Positions 34,615 to 42,916 of a DNA stretch of 64,000 bases are shown in pieces (position 1 is the first letter of the stretch; every line of letters begins with the position of its first letter). This DNA is from Herbinix luporum (GTDB lineage Bacteria > Bacillota > Clostridia > Lachnospirales > Lachnospiraceae): contig NZ_LN879430.1 in the NCBI RefSeq assembly GCF_900070325.1, positions 2,039,379-2,103,378 on the forward strand. Direction: 5' to 3'. Position numbers and translations under genes: made by a program. The notes beneath the pieces were generated by a model. That model was not told the DNA's origin and did not search any database. It was given only the letters and a program-made list of their open reading frames with translations.

Positions 34615-35784
34615 CTATTTTAAAATATCTAGAGGTATATGGTGTTCATTTAAAATACGAAACACCTCTTCCTTTCTTTGGGGATGTGCAATTATAAATG
34701 AAGTAATTGCCTTAATGGCTTCATCCTTTTGTTTTTGATTAGCCTCCATTCTCTCCCTTAATTTTTGCCTACGAACATTTAGTCGGTGTCTTACTTCTAC
34801 CATCTCCTTTCTATCTATAATAGCCGATGGTTGATAAATCCAAATATCCGCATCTGCAATATGAAATCTTTTTAATTCCCGTATCAAGATTTCGTTATAA
34901 AATTCTAAAAGTTCAGTATTATTTTGATACCTTTTATTTTCATCTTTTAACTTAACATACTCTTCCCAGCGACTTTTAAATTGCTCATAATTATCTACCA
35001 TATATTTGCTATATATATAGTCCAGATAGTTTCGGTTGTTTACTGATTTTATTGTCACCTTATTAGAAAGGACAATAACTTTATTAAGCATTATTTGAAC
35101 CATCTTAATATCATGGGCATTCTTCCTAGCCTCCATAAATATATAGAGGGTTGAGGCCATTCCCATTAATACCGTTAATAAAAATGGTAAGGTCATATTA
35201 GATCCGGACTTACCTGATAATAAAGCAAAGATAATAAATAGGACAATAATTATAGCACAGGTAGCTATGGCAATTCCCCTAAGGAAAGATTGCTTGCCTT
35301 TAATATCATCCTCTTGTTCAAGTAAGCTTTGCTTTTCATGTTCAAGATGTCTAATATCTTCATCAATACTGGTTTGGTAACTTTCAGCCTCCCTAATTGA
35401 AGTTAATTCTTTAGGAATCTGCATCTCATCCCGCTCAAATAAGCGATATTGAATATCTGTTATATTATGTTTCCTATTTTGGTATCGTTTTCTTTCATTA
35501 TTAAGATTTATTATATTTCTAGCAGCCTCTTCTAAACTTTCTCTTTGCTCCTTTGGAATTAAATCAATTTTCTGCATATCATTAAGATATGATGTAACTG
35601 CTTGATACTCAATCTTAGCCTCATCTATCTGGCGACTGCTTTCAGCAATTATCTCACAGTTTTCTTTAATAAAGCCCCTTTTATCAACATAAGTATTGCT
35701 TCTTATGTCCTCTTGTATCTGCTCATGGATTTTCTCAGTATCTACACTATCCGTCTTTTTAAATAGATTTCTTAGCCATCCCAT
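34615..35784 (-). CDS. coiled-coil membrane protein, last gene of the DUF5716/5717 operon
   Basis: 389 residues: a charged helical N-terminal half with coiled-coil character (residues about 40-160, including RESLEEAARNI and LEHEKQSLLEQEDD), two adjacent membrane helices (about 167-188 and 197-216), and a second long charged helical region to the C-terminus. Both soluble halves would face the same side, presumably the cytosol. A CAGGAG site precedes the ATG. It sits 20 bases after the preceding TPR gene. I do not recognise the family; it may anchor the operon's other proteins at the membrane (inference). Confidence 0.7.
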   Translation of the reverse strand: MGWLRNLFKKTDSVDTEKIHEQIQEDIRSNTYVDKRGFIKENCEIIAESSRQIDEAKIEYQAVTSYLNDMQKIDLIPKEQRESLEEAARNIINLNNERKRYQNRKHNITDIQYRLFERDEMQIPKELTSIREAESYQTSIDEDIRHLEHEKQSLLEQEDDIKGKQSFLRGIAIATCAIIIVLFIIFALLSGKSGSNMTLPFLLTVLMGMASTLYIFMEARKNAHDIKMVQIMLNKVIVLSNKVTIKSVNNRNYLDYIYSKYMVDNYEQFKSRWEEYVKLKDENKRYQNNTELLEFYNEILIRELKRFHIADADIWIYQPSAIIDRKEMVEVRHRLNVRRQKLRERMEANQKQKDEAIKAITSFIIAHPQRKEEVFRILNEHHIPLDILK

Positions 35785-35804
35785 TATTGTAATCTCCTGT
35801 ACTT

Positions 35805-36635
35805 TTACATCCTTCTGATTTCATTAATCCATCCATCGATAATCTTCCTAAATCTTTCTTCAAGTGCTGATTCTTCTTGGGTGTTTTTTAACCTTCTTAA
35901 GCTGTCAATTTCATTCATAGATTTACACAGTTTAGCTTCCCTAGATAACTGCTCCATTTTTAATACAATCTTATCCCTAAGATCTACATCTACCTTATAC
36001 TCCAGAATTTTTTCATTAAAAGCCTCCCTGCCCTTACATAGCCAGATACAATATAGATACTGTATAAGACTCTCCTGCCTTTGATTACGTTCATAAGCAT
36101 GCAAAAATAATTCAGAGGCCCGCTCCGGTCCATTAATATGAAGCCTTGCTAGGGCTAAGTTATGCAGAAGGTCTCCATAATCTTTAGGGCTCAAATTTAC
36201 CGCCTCATCAGATATAAGCAGTCTTTCGTATTCCATAGCCGCCTGCCCATACTGTTTTTTAAGCAAATAACTATTGGCCTTTTTATACCACCTTTTTGCA
36301 AGAGGCATTGACCTGATTTCATCCACTGCTGCCAGCAGCTTTTTTATTTCCTGCTCTGTATAATAATCAGCACTGCATAGTACCACGGTAATTAAAGATT
36401 TTAAATCAGCCCTCTCCCTTTGTAGAGATTTAAGTTTCTTTGCTCTTTCAGGAAGGCAAAGCTCAGTTTTAATCCAATCAATTAATGAATCAGTAAACAG
36501 ATTTTCATTAATAAAATAAATATTATTATAAATGTAATAGCAAAGTTCTTCAATGGAATAAATCCTGTAACCTGTAATAGGCAGCACATAAGGCCTGTCG
36601 GTTAATCTACCTCTGCAAAGAATTAATTTTCCCAT
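35805..36635 (-). CDS. TPR-like helical protein, third gene of the DUF5716/5717 operon
   Basis: 276 residues. The N-terminal 60 residues (KLILCRGRLTDRPYVLPITGYRIYSIEELCYYI) look like a globular beta/alpha module, after which the protein is helical with TPR-type segments near residues 110-200 (AKRWYKKANSYLLKKQYGQA; DLLHNLALARLHI; ASELFLHAYERN). The last 60 residues are charged helix. No membrane segment. GAGG precedes the ATG. It lies between the Hsp70-like gene (34 bases upstream) and the membrane protein. A scaffold role is plausible; function unknown. Confidence 0.7.
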   Translation of the reverse strand: MGKLILCRGRLTDRPYVLPITGYRIYSIEELCYYIYNNIYFINENLFTDSLIDWIKTELCLPERAKKLKSLQRERADLKSLITVVLCSADYYTEQEIKKLLAAVDEIRSMPLAKRWYKKANSYLLKKQYGQAAMEYERLLISDEAVNLSPKDYGDLLHNLALARLHINGPERASELFLHAYERNQRQESLIQYLYCIWLCKGREAFNEKILEYKVDVDLRDKIVLKMEQLSREAKLCKSMNEIDSLRRLKNTQEESALEERFRKIIDGWINEIRRM

Positions 36636-36669
36636 GCCTAATCCTCACTTTATCTAGGTTAGTACTTAT

Positions 36670-37926
36670 TTATATTTCAATTACATATTCGGCACTATTA
36701 CCCGTAGCCGGATACATGTCTCCAAATCCTAAATCTGTAATAGTTAATTTGACTTTTGATTTATCAATACATGATATATTTATTCTAAGCCTAGTCATGC
36801 GATTTGGCCTCTTAGGAAGATTTATAGGAATTCTCTCACTGATAATTTCCTTAGTCATAACATTTTTAAATATTATTTCTATCTCCCAAGTCTCATCAGG
36901 TATAAGGTCTATTTCACTATTGACCTCATACCATGGTAGGGCTGCCTCTGTAAGTAAAAGTTCTTGTATATTACCATCAAGATATGCCCTAATCCATATA
37001 GAAGATGTAATCATATCATTATCAAGAAGGATTATATTGTCTAGTTTTTTATCCCCGGACAACTCCTTTGCCCCATAGCAAGCTCCTTTAGTGTAAAGAT
37101 TTTGTCCCATAAAAACTCTGCGACCTGGGCACAAGCTTTTTATCACTTCATTGGGCCAATCTCCCTGAAAACCTCTACCGGTAAAGTACAAGGTTGATAT
37201 AATTTGCTTATATAATGCAGTCTTTGCTATAGTTTCAAAGGTATAACTTAAATCGATGTTTTTGCTTTTTAATATGGAATAATTAAGGGTTTCTGAAAAA
37301 TCTCTTTTTTCCAATACTGCAACCATAGGATTTAACCTGCGGTTAATGTCTATCTTATAAAAGCATAAACCATCTTCATTAAAATCAAACAAGCCCACAT
37401 CATTTAACCAAAGTTCTTTGTCTTGGCTTAGAGCATAATACATAAAGCTGCTTCCATGGCTTATTACAGCTGCCCGATCTTTCTCAATACCAAGCATATA
37501 TAAGGCCTCATAGATACCTTCTATTATCACCGGATCCATATCACTAATTGTAACAACCAGTTTGGTAATAACTTCTGTAGGAAAGTAACTTTTAAGCAAG
37601 GTTAAAGTCCTTCTAAAATATTTTTCAAGTAATTTTACTGCACTATAACTTTGCCCATGAAAATTCAGCTCTTCCTGATTTTTTAATTTTGTAAGTAACT
37701 TGTCCACCAGTATGCCTGAGCCATTTTGGGCACAAGAAATAGCCTCATTACCATAAACCCAAACTCCTGCTTCATTTAATGCAAGAGCTGTAGGAATAAG
37801 GGGATTATCCTCATCCTCATCTGGGCCTATTGGTATTGGTTCAAAGGTTTTATAACTGAAACAGCTAATCTGAGAATAATCGTCACACAGATCGTAGCCA
37901 ACAATCAATTTCCTTGGACTATTCAT
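36670..37926 (-). CDS. DUF5716-like protein with Hsp70/actin-like (ASKHA) N-terminus
   Basis: About 418 residues. The start KLIVGYDLCDDYSQIS resembles the first phosphate-binding loop of Hsp70-type ATPases (GIDLGTT), followed by YGNEAISCAQNG and LVVTISDMDPVI at the positions where DnaK has comparable strands; the usual Gly/Thr phosphate contacts are poorly kept. The C-terminal third is beta-rich. I recall this as DUF5716 in Lachnospiraceae. The ATG at 37926 (AGGGAG upstream) is preferred over an earlier start overlapping the previous gene. ATP binding is uncertain. Confidence 0.7.
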   Translation of the reverse strand: MNSPRKLIVGYDLCDDYSQISCFSYKTFEPIPIGPDEDEDNPLIPTALALNEAGVWVYGNEAISCAQNGSGILVDKLLTKLKNQEELNFHGQSYSAVKLLEKYFRRTLTLLKSYFPTEVITKLVVTISDMDPVIIEGIYEALYMLGIEKDRAAVISHGSSFMYYALSQDKELWLNDVGLFDFNEDGLCFYKIDINRRLNPMVAVLEKRDFSETLNYSILKSKNIDLSYTFETIAKTALYKQIISTLYFTGRGFQGDWPNEVIKSLCPGRRVFMGQNLYTKGACYGAKELSGDKKLDNIILLDNDMITSSIWIRAYLDGNIQELLLTEAALPWYEVNSEIDLIPDETWEIEIIFKNVMTKEIISERIPINLPKRPNRMTRLRINISCIDKSKVKLTITDLGFGDMYPATGNSAEYVIEI

Positions 37927-37960
37927 CTTACTCTCCCTATCTAATGGTATAGTAAATCTC

Positions 37961-40900
37961 TTATGGTAAAGGCTCAAAGCACTCTCTAATTATATATTCT
38001 GTTTCTATATAATCGGCCATCATATCTAGCAACTCTGTATCCCTATGGTTTTCTAGGGCATTTAACATCATATTGATACGGTTGTACTTAGAATCTTCTA
38101 TTTGACCATCATCTTCATACCGTAATCTAAAGGTCTCTGACTTATGGATTTCATCCTCTGTTTCTTCGGTTATATAATACTCCAACTCTTCATTATAAAA
38201 CAAGATAAAATCCTTTACACAAATTCCCATAAGCATATGAGACATCCGTTCAGTTATGTATTTATCCTTAGCATTATCAGTTAAAAGTCGATAATGGATA
38301 AAAACCTGACTATTAGGATTAGCCCTATATTCCACATAGAACCTGTCGGTTATTTTACAGGATAGCTTAATAACATTTTTATACTTTTTGAAAAAGGGAA
38401 GGATTAGCCCCTGCCTTTCAAAACGGTCTATATTATATGAAATAAAAGTCATATCATCTTCGGTAAATTCAGTATTATTGCTGCTGTATTTAAGCCAAGC
38501 AAGAAGGCTGATATTATTTTCTTCGTAATTTTGCTCCCTACGTATTATGGAGAAAATTTCTTTGTGGATTTCTAGGTCATGAACTAAGTATTTGTATGAG
38601 TAATAGGTTAAAAAGCTCCTTACTAGCAGATGGTTCTTGGCTTTAGGGTAATATTCTAAAAATACTCCAAAAATCTCTTTAAGAGTGTTTTCACTAAATA
38701 AAGCCTGTGCCAGTACCCTTTCCTCTAATTCATAAGTATCTATTTCAAAGTTCTTAGACCCTCTCCACAGCTTGATCATGTCCATGGTACTACCGTTATA
38801 ATATTTTACTAAATAGTTAAGAATTTTTTTGTCATATTTTCCTTGAGTAAATATATAATGGCACAGAAAGACTAATAAGTCCTCCTTAATATCATATCCT
38901 GAATTATTGATCCATCCGGAACATAATTTCAAAAGCATTTTTATGGGAATGCTTTCTATTGTAACGTAACTTAGGGCATGTAAAGCTTTGTCATAATACC
39001 CCCGTATTATCATATATTCCAGATATTTTTTTCTAAGGGCTACATTTACCTTAGCTAGGTCTAATTTTAAAAGATAATGTTCTAACAAATCCCCATTATA
39101 ATTTTCATAATAATATTCTATTAAAGTTAAAAGGCAGTCTACATAATATGATTCCTTTAAGCTTGGCATCAATAAAACTTGCTTTCTTAGGGCAATGGAT
39201 TTTTCACTTACTACCCTGTTAGTCCTGTAATGGTCAAAGAGATATAAAAGCAGTTTAGGATGTTTTTCATAATCCATATACTTAACTTTAAATTCCCTGG
39301 GACTAAGCAGAGGTTTTAAAGTATATTTTATTGAAGTAACATAACGATTTCCAAAGGAATCAAGAAGAAAAATATTAGCCTCCCTGGTATAAAGCATAAT
39401 ATATGCCCTGCCTTCTGTAAGGGGCACTATGACTTCTTCATCCAGTTCTTTATGAGCAACAGCTACACTTACAATATTGGGATTATCACAATATAGCTCC
39501 TGGGTAAACATTACATCAGGTAAATACTTGTTAAAGTACTGGTTAAGTTCCTTTTTATAAATAAATTCTCTATAAATAATTGAAAGGTTAGGGCTAATAT
39601 TCTTTGCCTCTAATTGCTTTTGAGCAAATACCTCCATGCTCTTATAATATAAATGGTATATATGATCATTAGCTTTTTTGTTTTTTATTATATTGGCATA
39701 TAGGTAAGCCATTTTCTTATCATTAAGCCTACTGTTATAAACAAAATATATCAGTAAAGGCTGAGGAAGGGGATCCATCCTACTCTCATCCACAGAATAC
39801 ATATAATATTCATATAGCTGGGTAATACGAAGTTGTGCATTTACCCCCCGGCTATACCACTGAAAATACTTATTATCAGTTTTATAACCTTTAATCAATA
39901 GGCTACAAATAGATGAAAGAATTTCGTCTTTTTTATATGTATTATAAAGGCTTACCAGTCCCTTAAAAACTAGGGGATGATAGAATTTTAGCCTGCCGGC
40001 AAGATAAGTATATTGAAGGGCTAATTCTTTGCTTACATATTTATATTTTATGCCATAATTTAGTACTTGAATTTCAAAATCCCCTAATTCCCGTAAAAGA
40101 TAAGGTTCTTCCATATATACGCAAAGTGCTTCCTGATATAGTAATGGGGAAAAAGAGCCTGCTTCAAATCGCTTTTTTATATCTTTAAGTATATAATTTC
40201 TGTTTCTTTCATAAGGGCTATTATTTTCATCCTTCCGATAAAGTCTCAATAGATAAAGATAAGCACAATATTCTAAGCTAGAAGCACTTTTAATTTCAGC
40301 CTCTTGCTTGGATAGCTCTTCTAGCAGCTGAGAAGCCAAGGGATTATTTTCAGTAAGTATGGCCAGATGTAAATTAACTAATTTAACAAAAATGCTATCT
40401 TTACTATTCTTTAACTTGGATAACAATAATTTTGTATCCCGTGAGTATTTAGTAAGGTTAATACGGCCTAGGCGATAATCTAGATAATTTTTAGTGTAAT
40501 CATATTTTATTTTTTTGAGGTTTTTATTTTCTGTATTATTCCCGGTATTTTCTTTATGTTTTTTGCAGATTAGGTCAACTTTAATAGTCTGGTAGATAGT
40601 TTTAATCCATATACTTCCGTAATTGTTACCCCCATGAAGAGTGGCAGCATTTATTTTAAATTTTAACTCATGGGTATTTCCTATAAAATCATCAGTCAAA
40701 AGTTGATTTTTATCAAGCTGAATAAAGGGGACATCGGTACTAATTCTAATCTCAGTACTTCCCCATTGATTCTTTGTCAGAACAAGTTTATCTGACACAT
40801 CTTCTCCATCAATCTCATATTCCAATGCTGTTCTATCAATACTAAGGTTAATTCTTGACTTTTTGTTTACTGATATTAAGAATTCCTCTAAAGCTTGGCC

Positions 40901-41422
40901 GGTTGAATTGCTTTTTAAAAGATTACGATAAATGACATGATATTTTTCTTCGTTTTTTAAGATAATCCGCTCAAACTCATCCGAAGCAAAAACCTTTATA
41001 GCTTCTGCCCAGTCAAGCCTTGCAAGATTGGTAAACTCAAACAGATTTTTAATCTTACCTATTGAGGTGTTTATAGTTCTTGTCTCTATATGTGCGGTAA
41101 AGGGAAGATTCATCTCACCACAGTCACTAACAATGGTAATATTACCACTAACTTTATACGATGGATTTAAAAAAGAAGCATCAAAAAGATATGTAATAGT
41201 ATTTTCCTTGCCACTAAAGGTCTGCCTAGTAAAGCTAATTAAAGGACTTGATGAATATAAAACCCCTTTCATAGACCGGTTAGCACTATTACTGATAATA
41301 AAGCTTCCTTCGTACTTTTTATCTGCTTCCACATTAATATTAATTCTATCTACAGATAGGCGAAGGAAAGGAAGGTCATAATCAAATTCTCCTCTAGCGA
41401 TTTGTTCTATCTTTTCCTTCAA
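37961..41422 (-). CDS. DUF5717-like giant protein with Ig-like N-terminus and TPR-like body
   Basis: 1153 residues. The N-terminus (about 15-270) reads as two beta-sandwich modules (LSVDRININVEADKKYEGSF; KSRINLSIDRTALEYEI), similar in feel to ASH/Hydin-like Ig domains. The remainder (about 310-1050) is helical, rich in Tyr and Leu, with repeated TPR-like units, and contains one more beta module near residue 660-720. Starts at TTG with GAGGTGAT 5 bases upstream. No signal peptide or membrane segment. I recall it as DUF5717, found with DUF5716 in Lachnospiraceae. First gene of the operon; function unknown. Confidence 0.7.
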   Translation of the reverse strand: MKEKIEQIARGEFDYDLPFLRLSVDRININVEADKKYEGSFIISNSANRSMKGVLYSSSPLISFTRQTFSGKENTITYLFDASFLNPSYKVSGNITIVSDCGEMNLPFTAHIETRTINTSIGKIKNLFEFTNLARLDWAEAIKVFASDEFERIILKNEEKYHVIYRNLLKSNSTGQALEEFLISVNKKSRINLSIDRTALEYEIDGEDVSDKLVLTKNQWGSTEIRISTDVPFIQLDKNQLLTDDFIGNTHELKFKINAATLHGGNNYGSIWIKTIYQTIKVDLICKKHKENTGNNTENKNLKKIKYDYTKNYLDYRLGRINLTKYSRDTKLLLSKLKNSKDSIFVKLVNLHLAILTENNPLASQLLEELSKQEAEIKSASSLEYCAYLYLLRLYRKDENNSPYERNRNYILKDIKKRFEAGSFSPLLYQEALCVYMEEPYLLRELGDFEIQVLNYGIKYKYVSKELALQYTYLAGRLKFYHPLVFKGLVSLYNTYKKDEILSSICSLLIKGYKTDNKYFQWYSRGVNAQLRITQLYEYYMYSVDESRMDPLPQPLLIYFVYNSRLNDKKMAYLYANIIKNKKANDHIYHLYYKSMEVFAQKQLEAKNISPNLSIIYREFIYKKELNQYFNKYLPDVMFTQELYCDNPNIVSVAVAHKELDEEVIVPLTEGRAYIMLYTREANIFLLDSFGNRYVTSIKYTLKPLLSPREFKVKYMDYEKHPKLLLYLFDHYRTNRVVSEKSIALRKQVLLMPSLKESYYVDCLLTLIEYYYENYNGDLLEHYLLKLDLAKVNVALRKKYLEYMIIRGYYDKALHALSYVTIESIPIKMLLKLCSGWINNSGYDIKEDLLVFLCHYIFTQGKYDKKILNYLVKYYNGSTMDMIKLWRGSKNFEIDTYELEERVLAQALFSENTLKEIFGVFLEYYPKAKNHLLVRSFLTYYSYKYLVHDLEIHKEIFSIIRREQNYEENNISLLAWLKYSSNNTEFTEDDMTFISYNIDRFERQGLILPFFKKYKNVIKLSCKITDRFYVEYRANPNSQVFIHYRLLTDNAKDKYITERMSHMLMGICVKDFILFYNEELEYYITEETEDEIHKSETFRLRYEDDGQIEDSKYNRINMMLNALENHRDTELLDMMADYIETEYIIRECFEPLP

Positions 41423-41581
41423 ATTATCACCTCATGTATGGTAATTGCATTTTATTTATAAAGGTTTATAATAAAATACAATATTATTAGAAATGTACAA
41501 TAAGACTAAGTATATAAATCATCTATATTACAATAATTATAATCTATTAAGGAAAAAAAATCTAGTCCTAAGGAGGAAGCT

Positions 41582-42712
41582 ATGAAAAGAGAAAACAGTG
41601 CTCAAAATCACTTCCACGGAAGTGCTCAAAATCACTTCCACGGAAGTGATTTGGAAATAATAGAAAAGGTCTATGGAATAAAGAAAGAAAATATAGTAAG
41701 CTTTGCAGATAATGTTAATCCCTTGGGTATATCACCTAAACTTAAAGAAACCCTGTCCGACAGGATAGAGGCCATTATGACTTATCCGGAAAGGGAATAC
41801 ACATCTTTAAGAAATGCCATTGCTAAATATACAACTGCTAATATTGAAGATATTATTGTGGGAAACGGAGCTACTGAGCTTATTTCTCTCTTTATTCAGA
41901 TTAAAAATCCTAAAGGGGCATTAATTATAGGGCCTACTTATTCTGAATATGAGAGGGAGATTTTTCTAGGTGGCGGATCTTGTCATTATTATAGGCTCAA
42001 GGAGGAAAATGATTTTAGGCTTGATATTAAGGATTTGGAAAAAGAGCTGAAAGATAATATAGGCCTGCTTGTAATTTGCAACCCCAATAATCCCACCTCC
42101 TCAGCTATAACAAGAACTGATATGGTTAAAATCCTTGATATATGTAAGCAAAAAGATATCTTCGTCATGGTAGATGAGACTTATGTAGAATTTACCGAAG
42201 ATTTTCAGGAAATTACCAGTATTTCCTTAGCTAAGTCCTATAATAATATAATTATCCTTAGAGGAATTTCAAAATTCTTTGCTGCCCCGGGACTCCGTCT
42301 TGGTTATGCAATCTGTAGTAACAGTGACTTACTTAATGAAATAAATAAACGAAAGAATCCTTGGACAATTAATTCCCTGGCTGCCATAGCAGGTGAAATT
42401 ATGTTTACCGATACAGAATATATAGAAAAAACAAAACAGCTGATTTCTAAAGAAAGAGAAAGAGTTTGTAAGATTCTTCTAAGCTGTCCTAATATTAAAA
42501 CCTTTACACCTACAGCCAACTTTGTTCTATTAAAGATTTTAAAAGAGGATGTTACATCTAAGGATTTATTTGAAAAAGCTATAAGCAAGGGATATATGAT
42601 AAGAGATTGTTCTACCTTTCCTTTTTTGGATAGTAAATTTGTCCGTTTCTGCTTCAAAGCTCCTAAGCATAATGATGCCCTGCTTGAAATTTTACTTGGC
42701 TCTTTAATATAA
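41582..42712 (+). CDS. PLP-dependent aminotransferase, CobD/HisC-like
   Basis: 376 residues, fold type I aminotransferase of the histidinol-phosphate / threonine-phosphate decarboxylase group. NVNPLGIS near the start, VGNGATELI, CNPNNPTS, DETYVEF and the PLP Lys in GISKFFAAPGLRLGY are all present, ending RFCFKAP. The N-terminus HFHGSD is the CobD-like HGGD motif, but it is preceded by a 24-base duplication that repeats SAQNHFHG. AAGGAGG precedes the ATG. No cobalamin or histidine genes are nearby, so the substrate is open. Confidence 0.85.
   Translation: MKRENSAQNHFHGSAQNHFHGSDLEIIEKVYGIKKENIVSFADNVNPLGISPKLKETLSDRIEAIMTYPEREYTSLRNAIAKYTTANIEDIIVGNGATELISLFIQIKNPKGALIIGPTYSEYEREIFLGGGSCHYYRLKEENDFRLDIKDLEKELKDNIGLLVICNPNNPTSSAITRTDMVKILDICKQKDIFVMVDETYVEFTEDFQEITSISLAKSYNNIIILRGISKFFAAPGLRLGYAICSNSDLLNEINKRKNPWTINSLAAIAGEIMFTDTEYIEKTKQLISKERERVCKILLSCPNIKTFTPTANFVLLKILKEDVTSKDLFEKAISKGYMIRDCSTFPFLDSKFVRFCFKAPKHNDALLEILLGSLI
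41597..41644 (+). repeat. tandem 24-bp in-frame duplication
   Basis: Units 41597-41620 and 41621-41644 are identical and each encodes SAQNHFHG at the N-terminus of the aminotransferase. Each unit spans the palindrome CACTTCCACGGAAGTG together with its following bases. Confidence 0.95.
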
Positions 42713-42812
42713 TATAAAATGTTTGTTAAATTATTATAAATACTATTGATGTATATATATTAATCAATTATAATCATGAAATCAGAAAATACTGTTACAA
42801 GAATAAATTAAA

Positions 42813-42857
42813 GGGTTACTGATTCTTTCATAATTATATGGGAAGTATCAGTAACCC
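42813..42857 (+). terminator. hairpin between the aminotransferase and ABC exporter
   Basis: Perfect 11-bp arms GGGTTACTGAT/ATCAGTAACCC with a 23-base loop; a loose T-rich tract follows (42868-42888). Either a weak terminator or a leader element 60 bases before the exporter start. Confidence 0.55.
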
Positions 42858-42916
42858 TAAGTACACATTTTAGATAAATTTTTACTATTTATATCATATA
42901 AGAAAGGAAAACCTCT

